From contig NZ_FQUU01000006.1 of the NCBI RefSeq assembly GCF_900129295.1, positions 1 through 64,000 of the forward strand: a stretch of DNA of 64,000 nucleotides, in the 5' to 3' direction. The stretch's first letter is position 1. Each line of letters starts with the position of its first letter. The DNA is from Flavisolibacter ginsengisoli DSM 18119 (GTDB lineage: Bacteria > Bacteroidota > Bacteroidia > Chitinophagales > Chitinophagaceae). The position numbers and the translations under genes were made by a program. The notes beneath the pieces were generated by a model, which was given only the letters and a program-made list of their open reading frames with translations, made no database searches and was not told the origin of the DNA. Shown piece by piece: positions 24,568-33,067 of this stretch.

Positions 24568-25425
24568 TTATCCTAAATAAGCTTTCAGAGCATTGCTATA
24601 CCTGGCTTTTTGCAAGCGCTTGATAGCTCTCTCTTTGATTTGGCGAATTCTTTCTTTAGTAAGATCATATTTCTGACCTATCTGCTCTATTGTAGTTCCG
24701 TTTTCTCCGTCAAGGCCGAAATAAGCATTTACAATTTCAGCTTCACGTGGAGATAATGATTTTAATACACGCCTGATCTCGTTTCTCAGCGAATCCTTCA
24801 TCACATCGTCATCGGTATCATCACTGCCTTCCAAAAGATCACCCATAGCTACGTCTTCAGCCTCATGCACTGGTGCATCAAGGGAGGTATGGCGGGTATT
24901 GCTCTGGAAAATGTTATTGATCTCTGTTTCGCTCATTTCGAGAATATCAGCAAGCTCTTCTGTACTTGGTTCCCTCTCGTGCTCCTGCTCAAAAGCCATA
25001 TAAGCTTTATTGGCCTTATTATAGGTTCCGATCTTATTTTGTGGTAAACGTACCAGGCGGCCCTGCTCGGCTAATGCCTGTAAAATAGACTGCCTAATCC
25101 ACCAAACAGCATAAGAAATGAACTTAAAACCTTTGGTTTCATCAAATCGCTGGGCGGCCTTGATCAAACCCAGGTTTCCCTCATTGATCAAATCACTTAA
25201 TGATAAACCCTGGTGTTGATATTGTTTTGCTACAGAAACCACAAAACGGAGATTCGCCTGTACTAATTTGTCCAAAGCCCTTTGATCTCCCATTTTGATT
25301 CTTTGGGCAAGTGTAGTTTCCTCTTCCGGAGTGATCATTGGAATTTTAGATATCTCCTGAAGATATTTCTCTACCGCCTGGGAATCCCTGTTGGTAATCT
25401 GGGTAGCAATTTTGAGCTGCCTCAT
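24568..25425 (-). CDS. rpoD: RNA polymerase primary sigma factor (short Bacteroidota type)
   Basis: 285 residues, lacking region 1.1, as in the primary sigma of Bacteroidota. Region 1.2/2.1: YLQEISKIPMITPEEE; region 2.3-2.4: NEGNLGLIKAAQRFDETKGFKFISYAVWWIRQSILQAL; region 3: LVRLPQNKIGT; region 4.2 helix-turn-helix: GTTIEQIGQKYDLTKERIRQIKERAIKRLQ. It directs transcription from the TTTG / TAnnTTTG promoters seen through the window. Preceded by its own such element and followed by a terminator, so it is a single-gene unit. Confidence 0.96.
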   Translation of the reverse strand: MRQLKIATQITNRDSQAVEKYLQEISKIPMITPEEETTLAQRIKMGDQRALDKLVQANLRFVVSVAKQYQHQGLSLSDLINEGNLGLIKAAQRFDETKGFKFISYAVWWIRQSILQALAEQGRLVRLPQNKIGTYNKANKAYMAFEQEHEREPSTEELADILEMSETEINNIFQSNTRHTSLDAPVHEAEDVAMGDLLEGSDDTDDDVMKDSLRNEIRRVLKSLSPREAEIVNAYFGLDGENGTTIEQIGQKYDLTKERIRQIKERAIKRLQKARYSNALKAYLG

Positions 25426-25522
25426 AAATTAAATCCTTAATTATTAAGATGAATAAATAAACTTGACACTTGATTTTCACAGAAAGTTGCAAAAGGATAG
25501 TTAATCCGTCCAAGACTATCTG

Positions 25523-25530
25523 CAAAGGTA
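25523..25530 (-). promoter_or_regulatory. Promoter -7 element of rpoD
   Basis: TACCTTTG on the minus strand, about 95 nt upstream of the start codon. No good -33 TTG lies at the usual spacing. Confidence 0.5.
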
Positions 25531-25663
25531 AGTTTCAAATCTTAATTGTCATAATCCTTTTACGACATTATTATCTACAAAAACTGTACTATACCTGATT
25601 CTATTGAAATATTGACTGGTTAAGGTTTTCAAAAGACTGGGACATTTCCTTGAATTGAGTTAT

Positions 25664-26962
25664 TCACAGTTTTTGTGGGGTGGTATGATATTTATTACGC
25701 AGGAATATCCAAAGTGCAACGCCTGTAATCACTAACCCGGCAGAAATGACTTCTGCTTGCGTGGGGTGTAAACCAAAGATATCAAGCCTGTTATTGACCC
25801 TTATCTTTTCAATGAAGAACCGCTCCAGTCCATTTACGATCAGGTACAGGCAAAAGAGCCCTCCTGCTGGTTGTATCCGCTTTCGAAATGCCCATAGGAG
25901 GAAAAAAAGTAATGTACAGGCAAGTGTTTCGTAAAATGGAGTAGGAAATACCGGGATAGGTAGCTGGTTACAGTACTTTCCTTCACAACCTGCAATGGGT
26001 ACGCCGGTTTCATTTACATTATGAGGGTAGTTATATGCAAAAAACCAATTAGGCAAAAAACTTAATGCTGCGGGCTTGGGAAAAGAGGCATGATGCACAT
26101 CTTGAATATTTTCATAATGCGTAGAGAAGAAACTGGCGTGTTTATTCACTGAATCAGAAAAATCATTTGGAGCTGCCAGCACTATTTTATTAGAAGCATC
26201 AACCTTATAGGCATTGTTATAAATGCCCCAATCGCCATCACCAGCAGTTTGACAGCCAATTCTACCAATAGCGTAAGCAATCATCAAAGGAGGAGCAATA
26301 GCATCAGCCAGGTGGCGAACAGAAAACTTATGTTTCCTTGCATACCATATAATAACTATGGTTGAACAAATCAAACCTCCATAAAAAGTAAGACCACCGC
26401 CGGAAAAAATATACTCGGAAGGCCGTTTCAGGAAATCTGACCAGTTTTCGAAAATATCAAACATTTTAGCACCTATCAGGCCTACCACCAACGCAATGAT
26501 TGTGATCTCTCCAACCCTGTCATGAGGCCAAACCCTTATGACCCTGTCCTCGGGATTCTTCAGTTGTTGCTTCTTAGCATCTCTCCATTTAATCCAGGCA
26601 AATAGAGCACCAACCAATAAACCAATGGGCCAGCTACCCTTACCAGAAAATATATAAGCCTGGGTATCTTGTGTATCTGCAGCATCAAGGAAGAATAATG
26701 CTACAATCTTAAATCCTAATATAAATCCCAAAACAAAATTGAGTATCAGCTCAAATGCTGTAGCAGGCTTCCCCACCGTAATTTTTTCCTCTGTAGGATG
26801 GAACAAACCTAACTTGCTTTTGCGCTTAAGTTCACTGGTTAAAACTGCCGCAGCGACTAAAAAAGCAATTGCTACAAAAAAACCAAATGAATTAATAAAA
26901 CGTAAAAAACCGATCTCAACTCCAAAAAAATCCTTGAAAACGTAATAAAGATTGGGATACAT
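25664..26962 (-). CDS. lgt: Prolipoprotein diacylglyceryl transferase
   Basis: 432 residues from ATG 26960-26962. The open frame extends 29 codons upstream to a TTG, but Bacteroidota Lgt proteins begin MYPNLYY.FKD.FGVE, matching the internal Met. Membrane protein with about eight spans. PSEYIFSGGGLTFYGGLI and the signature GRIGCQTAGDGDWG (GRxGxxxxGDxxWG variant) identify Lgt, which moves diacylglycerol from phosphatidylglycerol to the lipobox Cys of prolipoproteins. It contains a hydrophilic insertion around residues 260-330, as in other Bacteroidota forms. It would process the several lipoproteins in this window. Confidence 0.92.
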   Translation of the reverse strand: MYPNLYYVFKDFFGVEIGFLRFINSFGFFVAIAFLVAAAVLTSELKRKSKLGLFHPTEEKITVGKPATAFELILNFVLGFILGFKIVALFFLDAADTQDTQAYIFSGKGSWPIGLLVGALFAWIKWRDAKKQQLKNPEDRVIRVWPHDRVGEITIIALVVGLIGAKMFDIFENWSDFLKRPSEYIFSGGGLTFYGGLICSTIVIIWYARKHKFSVRHLADAIAPPLMIAYAIGRIGCQTAGDGDWGIYNNAYKVDASNKIVLAAPNDFSDSVNKHASFFSTHYENIQDVHHASFPKPAALSFLPNWFFAYNYPHNVNETGVPIAGCEGKYCNQLPIPVFPTPFYETLACTLLFFLLWAFRKRIQPAGGLFCLYLIVNGLERFFIEKIRVNNRLDIFGLHPTQAEVISAGLVITGVALWIFLRNKYHTTPQKL

Positions 26963-27199
26963 AAGCGGATGGGGTATAAAACGCAATGTTATAGCAATTG
27001 ACAGAATTAAAAAAAAGACACTGGTAAAAGGGTAGTCTATTCTTTTCAATATTAAAAGTCAACCAACTGAATAAATCCTATATATGTTACCAGAAAACTC
27101 CTGAAGATTCAGAGCTTCCAGAGCAACCACTTTTTTCCTGATCACCAGCTTAAGAACTTAGGATAAGCCAGGTTTCCTGCCATATTAAGGCATAGGAAC

Positions 27200-27281
27200 G
27201 CCCTACCTCCTGTATAGTAAAGGTATAGATACTCCGTGCGGGCACGGAGTATCTATACCGCAGATAGGAAGTAGGTAGGGC
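27200..27281. repeat. Palindromic repeat element, copy A
   Basis: A perfect 18-bp inverted repeat, GGTATAGATACTCCGTGC (27222-27239) and its complement (27242-27259), has a 2-nt centre. It is nested in a weaker outer pair, GCCCTACCT / AGGTAGGGC, at 27200 and 27281. No T run follows, so it is not a terminator. A related element is at 60259-60324; the right halves share ATACCG, AGATAGG and AGGGCT. The remaining 26963-27396 intergenic stretch holds only this element and the bacilliredoxin terminator. Confidence 0.8.
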
Positions 27282-27345
27282 TCAGATATATGGTAAGTAT
27301 AAGAAAACCGGTGACTGGGCTCATTTTACCCTTAGCCATGTTTTA

Positions 27346-27376
27346 AAACAAAAATGGCCGTCTAAAAAGACAGCCA
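27346..27376 (-). terminator. Terminator of the bacilliredoxin gene
   Basis: On the minus strand TGGCTGTCT (27368-27376), TTTT loop, AGACGGCCA (27355-27363) with one wobble, then TTTTTGTTTT. Confidence 0.85.
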
Positions 27377-27396
27377 TTCAATAGTTTTAAAACTAA

Positions 27397-27813
27397 TTAA
27401 TTGCAAAATTCATTAAAAGCGCTGATAAGATTATTGGCGATCATTTGTGCTGACCGTCCTTCGATCTGGTGGCGCTCAATAAAATGTACCAACTGGCCAT
27501 TTTTAAATAAAGCTACAGAAGGTGAAGAAGGAGGATAAGGCATCATATGAGTTCTTAATGTCTGTACTGCGTCATTATCAAATCCAGCAAAGCTGGTGGC
27601 CAGGAAATCAGGCCTTTTAGATGCATTTGCAACAGCCATTAATACACCGGGGCGAGCAGTACCAGCAGAGCAACCGCAAACAGAATTGATTACTACTAAA
27701 GTGGTACCGGATTGATTTAGTTGATTTTCAACTTCATCTTTTGAAAGAAGCTCCTTAAACCCATTATCTGTCAGCTCTTCCTTCATTGGTTGAACTATTT
27801 CTATTGGATACAT
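27397..27813 (-). CDS. BrxA/BrxB-family bacilliredoxin-like protein
   Basis: 138 residues. The start is ATG 27811-27813 (MYPIEIVQPMKEELTDNGF); an upstream TTG is excluded because it lies within a promoter element. NSVCGCSAGTARPG with Cys46-Gly-Cys48 is the active-site CGC of the YphP/YqiW bacilliredoxin family (thioredoxin fold), followed by PPSSPSVALFKNGQLVHFIERHQIEGR with the cis-Pro loop. In Bacillus such proteins remove bacillithiol from proteins; whether this organism makes bacillithiol cannot be told here. Monocistronic. Confidence 0.9.
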   Translation of the reverse strand: MYPIEIVQPMKEELTDNGFKELLSKDEVENQLNQSGTTLVVINSVCGCSAGTARPGVLMAVANASKRPDFLATSFAGFDNDAVQTLRTHMMPYPPSSPSVALFKNGQLVHFIERHQIEGRSAQMIANNLISAFNEFCN

Positions 27814-27828
27814 GTTTAAATTTTTTTG

Positions 27829-27836
27829 CAAAGTTA
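27829..27836 (-). promoter_or_regulatory. Promoter -7 element of the bacilliredoxin gene
   Basis: TAACTTTG on the minus strand, 15 nt before the start codon. It implies a leader of roughly 10 nt and decides the choice of start codon. Confidence 0.65.
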
Positions 27837-28001
27837 GGGAAGTTCAGGTGACATGAATTGTTATAAAAAGATCATTTTGTCAGACAAATTTGCAAGCTTA
27901 CGACATAAAGGCAGATAAATATTCATTTTCTTTCGTTGGAATACTGTTTGAACATCAATGTTCATTAAAATTATTTTACTTAAAACTGAAACAAATATTT
28001 T

Positions 28002-28445
28002 ATGACACTAGTAAGATTACATAGCAAACCAGGATTCACAGGCTTTAACAATTTAATGGACGGCCTTTCTTCTCCTTTATCGTCTTTATACAAACAGGAT
28101 TTTGTTTCAAGTGCAAATCAAAAAACGCCGGTTAACATTAAGGAAACAGAAACCTGGTATGAAATGGAGCTTATAGCCCCGGGATTTGAAAAACAGGATT
28201 TTAAAATTAAACTGGATAAAAATATCCTTTCTGTTTCTGCCGAAAAGAATGCGGCCCCTGAAACAAATACTGAAAAATATATCAGGAAGGAGTATACGAA
28301 CCAGTCTTTTGAACGCTCTTTTACAGTTGAAGAAACTATAGATGCTGATAACATAGCAGCAAAATATGTTAATGGTGTTTTGCTTTTAAACTTACCCAAA
28401 AAGGCTATAGTCAAAGAAGAAGTAAAACAAATAAATATTCAATAA
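28002..28445 (+). CDS. Hsp20/alpha-crystallin small heat shock protein
   Basis: 147 residues. A variable N-terminus (residues 1-45) is followed by an alpha-crystallin domain: VNIKETETWYEMELIAPGFEKQDFKIKLDKNILSVSAE (beta strands 2-6) and the closing AKYVNGVLLLNLPK (A.Y.NGVL...P motif). ATP-independent holdase that binds unfolding proteins. Monocistronic with its own terminator 45 nt downstream. No HrcA-type CIRCE element seen upstream. Confidence 0.93.
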   Translation: MTLVRLHSKPGFTGFNNLMDGLSSPLSSLYKQDFVSSANQKTPVNIKETETWYEMELIAPGFEKQDFKIKLDKNILSVSAEKNAAPETNTEKYIRKEYTNQSFERSFTVEETIDADNIAAKYVNGVLLLNLPKKAIVKEEVKQINIQ

Positions 28446-28489
28446 AACAATTAAATATTTTTCTCATAAGCAGTTGGTTTTGGTTTACG

Positions 28490-28519
28490 CCCTCCGTTTC
28501 CACGGAGGGTTTTCTTTTA
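28490..28519 (+). terminator. Terminator of the hsp20 gene
   Basis: CCCTCCGT (28490-28497), TTCC loop, ACGGAGGG (28502-28509), then TTTTCTTTT. Confidence 0.85.
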
Positions 28520-28558
28520 TTGTTTAATATTGCAAGCCTTAAACAGATTCGTAGCGAC

Positions 28559-29821
28559 ATGAAGAAATCATTGACCCTTTGTATATACGCACTGTTCTTT
28601 ATTCATTTTTCCCAGGCCCAGGATAGTTCACAGGTTATACATCCTGACTCCATGCGGGTGTTTCATCCTGATTCTTCATTAAGGATCATTGATCTGAATC
28701 CTTATTTTACTATCCATGTTGATTCTACGTTAACCTACCAGCTTCAGATAAATAAGAATCCTGCCAACTACTTCTGGTATTTAAAAAATGCCCCTGTTGG
28801 GTTACGTATACAAAAGGATAATGGTATCATTAGCTTTAAAGCAGATAAATCCTATTTCCTTTCCGGCAAATTGAAATATGATATTGATTATAAAGTCAAT
28901 ATTGGAGTGCAAAACCTGAATGATCCTAAAGAGAAGGTAGACACAAGTTTTACACTCGTATTTTATAATACTGAGATCATTCCCTCTAAAGTAAAACCAA
29001 CGGTAAATGGCCCTGTATGGATAGATGAAGGGGAAACTGCAAGTTTTAAAGTAGTTTGTGAAACAGGAAGCTATCCAATTGAAAATATAATAACACTCAC
29101 AAGTGTACCAATAAGTAACTATACCAATGTCCAGGATTGCGGTGATGAGTTTAAATGGACTCCTTCCTATGATGTGGCAAAAGAATCTGATACTGCAAAG
29201 TCAAAAACAGTTTTGGTATATTTCATAGGCACGAACAAATTCAATGTAAGAGACACTGCAGTAGTGAAGTTCATTGTTAAAGATGCCTTGAATTATCCAC
29301 TGGCAATGGAAGAATATACCCAGACAACGAAAAATGTTGATCAGTACATTATGAAACTGAAATACACTTTTCTACAACTGGATAAGAAGCTAAAGAAAAC
29401 GAAGACAGCCCGTATTACCTTTGATTTAACATCTGCCACTACATCCTTAACTGGAACCATACTTTCTACATCGAGTAATGATAATGCCCAAAAAACCGGG
29501 AAGGTGCTTCCAAGTGTTGGATTGGCATTAGTACCTATAAAAGAAGCTTCTGTTCCAAGCAAGGTAGTAGATCAAAACCAGGCAGCCCAGATCCGCGCTT
29601 CTATTAAAAGGCTGGAATATATAAGGCAGGATAACATTGCTTTGGGAAGCAAGGATCCGGATTTAACTAAAAAAACAGGTAAACTAAAAGAGGAACTTCG
29701 CCAGGTACAGATGCAATTGATAGACGTGCCCATTGAACTAACCAATGACCTGACTGAAGAAGAATTAAACCGTTACTTTAATAGCCCAAAAGTTAATAAA
29801 AAGTACAGGTTGAAAGGGTAA
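28559..29821 (+). CDS. Exported beta-domain protein of unknown function
   Basis: 420 residues from ATG 28559; an upstream start inside the hsp20 terminator region is rejected. Signal peptide MKKSLTLCIYALFFIHFSQA, then about 90 residues of beta-rich sequence (LTYQLQINKNPANYFWYL), a second Ig-like segment beginning GPVWIDEGETASFKVVCETG with a Cys pair, and a helical Lys-rich C-terminal part with coiled-coil character (IRASIKRLEYIRQDN; GKLKEELRQVQMQLIDVP). No family name is certain. Envelope location is likely; a structural or glycan-binding role is only a guess from the Ig-like domains. Confidence 0.65.
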   Translation: MKKSLTLCIYALFFIHFSQAQDSSQVIHPDSMRVFHPDSSLRIIDLNPYFTIHVDSTLTYQLQINKNPANYFWYLKNAPVGLRIQKDNGIISFKADKSYFLSGKLKYDIDYKVNIGVQNLNDPKEKVDTSFTLVFYNTEIIPSKVKPTVNGPVWIDEGETASFKVVCETGSYPIENIITLTSVPISNYTNVQDCGDEFKWTPSYDVAKESDTAKSKTVLVYFIGTNKFNVRDTAVVKFIVKDALNYPLAMEEYTQTTKNVDQYIMKLKYTFLQLDKKLKKTKTARITFDLTSATTSLTGTILSTSSNDNAQKTGKVLPSVGLALVPIKEASVPSKVVDQNQAAQIRASIKRLEYIRQDNIALGSKDPDLTKKTGKLKEELRQVQMQLIDVPIELTNDLTEEELNRYFNSPKVNKKYRLKG

Positions 29822-29824
29822 ACG

Positions 29825-30280
29825 TTACAGGCATTTTTCTTTTCTTCTCGTATCTATTAAATACTGGATCTTCCAGACTCCTTTGATCTTTACTAATTGG
29901 TAGGAATCAACACCACAATGGCTAAATTTTTCTCCCAGGTAAAATTTATAAGGCGTCCAGGCAATGGCCAGCTCATTATCTACTTTAATCACATCAAAGG
30001 TGATACGCTCATCATAAATAACTGAATGTGGCCTTGCAATAAGATGTATAAATGAATCAAGCGGTTCTGTTTGGATGGTCACAATTCCATCCTGGTTTTT
30101 GTTAACAGTTTGCATGATAGCACCTTCTGAAAAGGCCGAGCGAAGCAATGATGTATCCGATTTTCGCATGCCTTCAAACAAGTTGTTAATGGTCTGTTTT
30201 ATAGCTACAATTTCATCATCCTGTGCCTTGCAAACTATGCTGGAACATAAGAATGTTAATACTATATAAATAAGCTTCAT
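29825..30280 (-). CDS. Exported NTF2-like (SnoaL-type) protein
   Basis: 151 residues from ATG 30278-30280, chosen because AAGGAAA precedes it at good spacing and a clean signal peptide follows (MKLIYIVLTFLCSSIVCKA). The rest (IKQTINNLFEGMRKSDTSLLRSAFSEGAIMQT, then AIAWTPYKFYLGEKFSHCGVDSYQLVKIKGVWKIQYLI) has the alpha-helix-then-curved-sheet pattern of nuclear transport factor 2-like proteins, which include small enzymes and binding proteins. Similar Bacteroidota proteins are usually annotated as nuclear transport factor 2 family. Substrate unknown. Converges with the preceding gene, gap 3 nt. Confidence 0.72.
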   Translation of the reverse strand: MKLIYIVLTFLCSSIVCKAQDDEIVAIKQTINNLFEGMRKSDTSLLRSAFSEGAIMQTVNKNQDGIVTIQTEPLDSFIHLIARPHSVIYDERITFDVIKVDNELAIAWTPYKFYLGEKFSHCGVDSYQLVKIKGVWKIQYLIDTRRKEKCL

Positions 30281-30340
30281 ATAAGATTTCCTTATCATTT
30301 TTTGGCTGCAAAATTGAACATTAAGGTAAAACAACACATC

Positions 30341-30745
30341 ATGAAACGTTTCAATTTTTTATCGGCGGTCATTCTAATCCTCTTAGTGGTTGCGGGAGCA
30401 AGTTGTACTACCCTAAACAGCGGTTATGATGATGAATATTATACAACAAACGACAGAACACCAAACAGGATTTATGTGGACGATGGCTATAATGGCACTA
30501 TAGTTCTGGAAAAAGATCCATATACAGGCAGGTATTACCAGGTAAGCCCCTATGGCTATTCCTCTGGTTATAATAACTATAATCGTTATAACAGAAATTA
30601 CAGCCGTAACAGGGTTTATTCAAGAAATAATAATGGTTATAATTATCCATCAAACACTACTACTAATCAACAACCCACAGAGCAACAAAGGAAAGATTGG
30701 GAAAAGAAAAGATCTGAGGCCCGCAATAAAGTTTTAGGTAATTAA
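30341..30745 (+). CDS. Tyr/Asn-rich lipoprotein of unknown function
   Basis: 134 residues from ATG 30341. The signal MKRFNFLSAVILILLVVAGASC ends with a Cys at a lipobox-like GASC, so a lipid anchor is likely. The mature sequence is low complexity, with Tyr, Asn, Gly and Arg dominating (YGYSSGYNNYNRYNRNYSRN), and ends in a charged helix (EQQRKDWEKKRSEARNKVLGN). No domain recognised. Diverges from the NTF2-like gene (60-nt gap) and converges with arginine decarboxylase over a shared terminator. Confidence 0.65.
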   Translation: MKRFNFLSAVILILLVVAGASCTTLNSGYDDEYYTTNDRTPNRIYVDDGYNGTIVLEKDPYTGRYYQVSPYGYSSGYNNYNRYNRNYSRNRVYSRNNNGYNYPSNTTTNQQPTEQQRKDWEKKRSEARNKVLGN

Positions 30746-30759
30746 ACTTAAAAGCTTTT

Positions 30760-30798
30760 AATAAAAGAAAACCCCGTTTTACGGGGTTTTCTTTTATT
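30760..30798. terminator. Bidirectional terminator between the Tyr-rich lipoprotein and arginine decarboxylase genes
   Basis: A perfect 18-bp inverted repeat, AATAAAAGAAAACCCCGT (30760-30777) and its complement (30781-30798), has a TTT loop. Each orientation has a GC core followed by a T-rich arm. The decarboxylase stop codon (30794-30796) lies inside the right arm. Confidence 0.85.
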
Positions 30799-32194
30799 TA
30801 ATATAACCTAAGATCTTGAGCATACTTTGAGCAGACTGCTCTTTAGCATATACCCAGTCTATTAACTTACCATTTTTATCATGTTCAATAATGATATGCT
30901 TGGGAGAAGGAATGAGGCAATGTTTAATACCCCCGTATCCACTGATCTGGTCCTGGTAAGCTCCGGTATGGAAAAAACCTACATAAAGTGGCTCCTCGCC
31001 ATTTGGCTTAGGCAGAAATACTTCGTTTATATGTTCCTCAGAGTCATAATAATCATGGCTATCGCAGGTTATTCCGCCCAAAACAACTCTTTGGTAATCC
31101 TGGTCCCATTTATTGATAGGCAACATAAGGAACTTTTCTCCAATGCCCCATGTATCTGGCAAAGTAGTAATGAACGATGAATCTATCATATACCAGGTTT
31201 CCCTGTCATTTTGAGCTTTCTGGCCTATTACACTATAGATATGGGCCATGCTCTCCCCTACAGTAAAACTTCCAAATTCGGTATAGATGTTAGGCATAGG
31301 CACCTTATTTCTTTTACAGGCAGCCTTAATATTACCTATGATCTCATTGATCATGAACTGGTAATCATATTCAAAACCAAGTGAGTGTTTTATCGGGAAA
31401 CCACCACCTATATTTAAAGAATCAAGCTCGGGACAAATCTTTTTAAGCTGGCAATACAGATTTATGATCTTATTCAGCTCAGACCAGTAATAGATATCGT
31501 CTTTAATTCCTTTATTTAAAAAGATATGAAGCATTTTTAACTGGAACTTGTCCTCGTATCCTTCTATATTGTCAACATAAAACTCGAGAATATCTTTTGC
31601 CCTTATACCAAGTCGGGAGGTATAGAATGGAAAAGTAGGTTCTTCCTCGGCAGCAACACGGATTCCTAATTTAAAGGGATGCTTTACCGAACGCTTATAA
31701 GCCAGGAGCTCCTCTTTATTATCAAGTATAGGAATTACATTCTTAAATCCTCCATTGATCAATTGCGCAATTCTTCGGGTATATCCTTTTTGTTTAAAGC
31801 CATTGCAAATGATAAAGATGTCCTTATTGATCTTCTTTTTTTCATAGAGTTTCTTGATGATCTCAATATCATACGCATAGGAAGTTTCAAGATGGATATT
31901 ATGCTGCAAGGCCTCTTCTACAATGAAACTAAAATGGGAGCTTTTAGTGCAGTAACAATAAAAGTATTCCCCTTCGTACTTATGTTTCTTTATGGCTTTC
32001 GCAAACATATCTTTTGCCTTATTGATCTGCATACCAATTTTTGGTAAATAGGTCAATTTCATTGGCGTACCATACTTATCTATTAAAGCCTTAATATCAA
32101 GGCCATTAAATTGCAGGTATCCGTTTTTTACTTCTAATCCTTCCTGTGGAAAGTTAAATGTTTGTTGTACAAGGTCTAAATAAGAGTTGTTCAT
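30794..32194 (-). CDS. speA: Arginine decarboxylase (Bacteroidota type)
   Basis: 466 residues from ATG 32192-32194; the longer open frame starts in non-conserved sequence. MNNSYLDLVQQTFNFPQEG is the usual start of this group. It is a fold-type III PLP decarboxylase: YCYCTKSSHFSFIVEEAL carries the PLP Lys, LDSLNIGGGFPIKHSLGFEYDYQ the Gly-rich phosphate loop, and FGSFTVGESMAHIYSV and GGITCDSHDYY the acidic substrate and catalytic Cys region. Converts arginine to agmatine, first step to polyamines. Next gene in the same direction is rplT 122 nt upstream with its own terminator. Confidence 0.9.
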   Translation of the reverse strand: MNNSYLDLVQQTFNFPQEGLEVKNGYLQFNGLDIKALIDKYGTPMKLTYLPKIGMQINKAKDMFAKAIKKHKYEGEYFYCYCTKSSHFSFIVEEALQHNIHLETSYAYDIEIIKKLYEKKKINKDIFIICNGFKQKGYTRRIAQLINGGFKNVIPILDNKEELLAYKRSVKHPFKLGIRVAAEEEPTFPFYTSRLGIRAKDILEFYVDNIEGYEDKFQLKMLHIFLNKGIKDDIYYWSELNKIINLYCQLKKICPELDSLNIGGGFPIKHSLGFEYDYQFMINEIIGNIKAACKRNKVPMPNIYTEFGSFTVGESMAHIYSVIGQKAQNDRETWYMIDSSFITTLPDTWGIGEKFLMLPINKWDQDYQRVVLGGITCDSHDYYDSEEHINEVFLPKPNGEEPLYVGFFHTGAYQDQISGYGGIKHCLIPSPKHIIIEHDKNGKLIDWVYAKEQSAQSMLKILGYIK

Positions 32195-32257
32195 TGATGG
32201 GTTTAATGGGTTAACTCCTGAACAATAGGTGTTACAAATGTAAAAGAATGATGAATA

Positions 32258-32293
32258 CAAAAAGAAAGCCGAATGCATTTAGCATCCGGCCTT
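32258..32293 (-). terminator. Terminator of the rpmI-rplT operon
   Basis: On the minus strand AAGGCCGGATGC pairs with GCATTCGGCTTT (12 bp with two wobbles) around a 5-nt loop, followed by CTTTTTG. Confidence 0.8.
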
Positions 32294-32315
32294 AGAGATT
32301 TAATTGCAAATAACA

Positions 32316-32660
32316 TTATTTAACCTGGGCAACCAGGGCTTTGAAGCTTTCAGGATTGTTCATTGCAAGATCAGCCAGTACCTTACGATCCAGGCTAATT
32401 TCCTTTTTGCTTAAAAGGTTGATGAACTGAGAATAGGTTAAACCTTCTTCACGAACAGCAGCATTGATACGTGCTATCCATAAACGACGGTATTCTCTTT
32501 TCTTTAATTTACGACCTACATAAGCATAGGTCATACCTTTTTCTACAACATTTTTGGCAACGGTATATACATTTTTACGCTTGCCATAAAAGCCTTTGGC
32601 TTGCTTTAAAATCTTTTTTCTGCGTGCTTTAGAAGCAACAGCATTTACGGAACGTGGCAT
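32316..32660 (-). CDS. rplT: 50S ribosomal protein L20
   Basis: 114 residues. [37 protein letters not shown] is the typical L20 start, followed by [30 protein letters not shown]20 is an early 23S rRNA-binding assembly protein and in some bacteria represses its own operon through the mRNA leader. Downstream of rpmI by 72 nt, same strand. Confidence 0.97.
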   Translation of the reverse strand: MPRSVNAVASKARRKKILKQAKGFYGKRKNVYTVAKNVVEKGMTYAYVGRKLKKREYRRLWIARINAAVREEGLTYSQFINLLSKKEISLDRKVLADLAMNNPESFKALVAQVK

Positions 32661-32732
32661 ATTTTAAGAAGTTTATTGTTTAAGTTGAGTGTTAAAACCA
32701 GTATTGAAGCATAGTATCTTCCCTGGCAATTA

Positions 32733-32930
32733 TTACTTTAATCTTAATAACCGCATTACAAAGTCCAAATTGGCCTTTGCAACAACGCCGTCTTTTCTTA
32801 ATGCACGTTTACGTTTTTTGGATTTTTTTGTCAGAATGTGACGCTTGAATGATTTCTGGTGAGTGATCTTCCCAGTTCCAGTTACCTTAAATCTTTTTTT
32901 GGCACTGGAGTTTGTTTTAACCTTTGGCAT
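32733..32930 (-). CDS. rpmI: 50S ribosomal protein L35
   Basis: 65 residues. [20 protein letters not shown], then [12 protein letters not shown], are diagnostic of L35. First gene of rpmI-rplT. The usual infC upstream is missing here: the upstream gene is a sulfatase-like membrane protein. A promoter and structured leader precede it. Confidence 0.96.
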   Translation of the reverse strand: MPKVKTNSSAKKRFKVTGTGKITHQKSFKRHILTKKSKKRKRALRKDGVVAKANLDFVMRLLRLK

Positions 32931-33029
32931 TTGGTTAATTATTGATGTTAAACCCTTGAGGCGCTCTCCACAGGGAGAAACTTAGGGGGCCTCTTTAGGA
33001 AATACCCGGAAAACCGGGGCGCAAAAGTA
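32931..33029 (-). promoter_or_regulatory. Promoter and structured leader of rpmI-rplT
   Basis: TACTTTTG (33022-33029, minus strand) is a TAnnTTTG element. The leader of roughly 85 nt is GC-rich compared with its surroundings. It can form CCCGG/CCGGG (loop TTTT) and a second helix with AGAGGC against GCCTC. This is the arrangement expected of an L20-type autoregulatory leader; binding by L20 is inferred, not shown. Confidence 0.5.
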
Positions 33030-33067
33030 GGAAAAAATTTAATAACAATGGGGTAAAAACTATAGAT

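Noticed and set aside
26963-27049. 29-codon N-terminal extension of lgt
   Set aside because: It begins at TTG and family members start at MYPNLYY; the extension would only add an extra hydrophobic segment.
27222-27259. Rho-independent terminator for the region between lgt and the bacilliredoxin gene
   Set aside because: The perfect palindrome has no T run on either side, and a proper terminator for the bacilliredoxin gene lies at 27346-27376.
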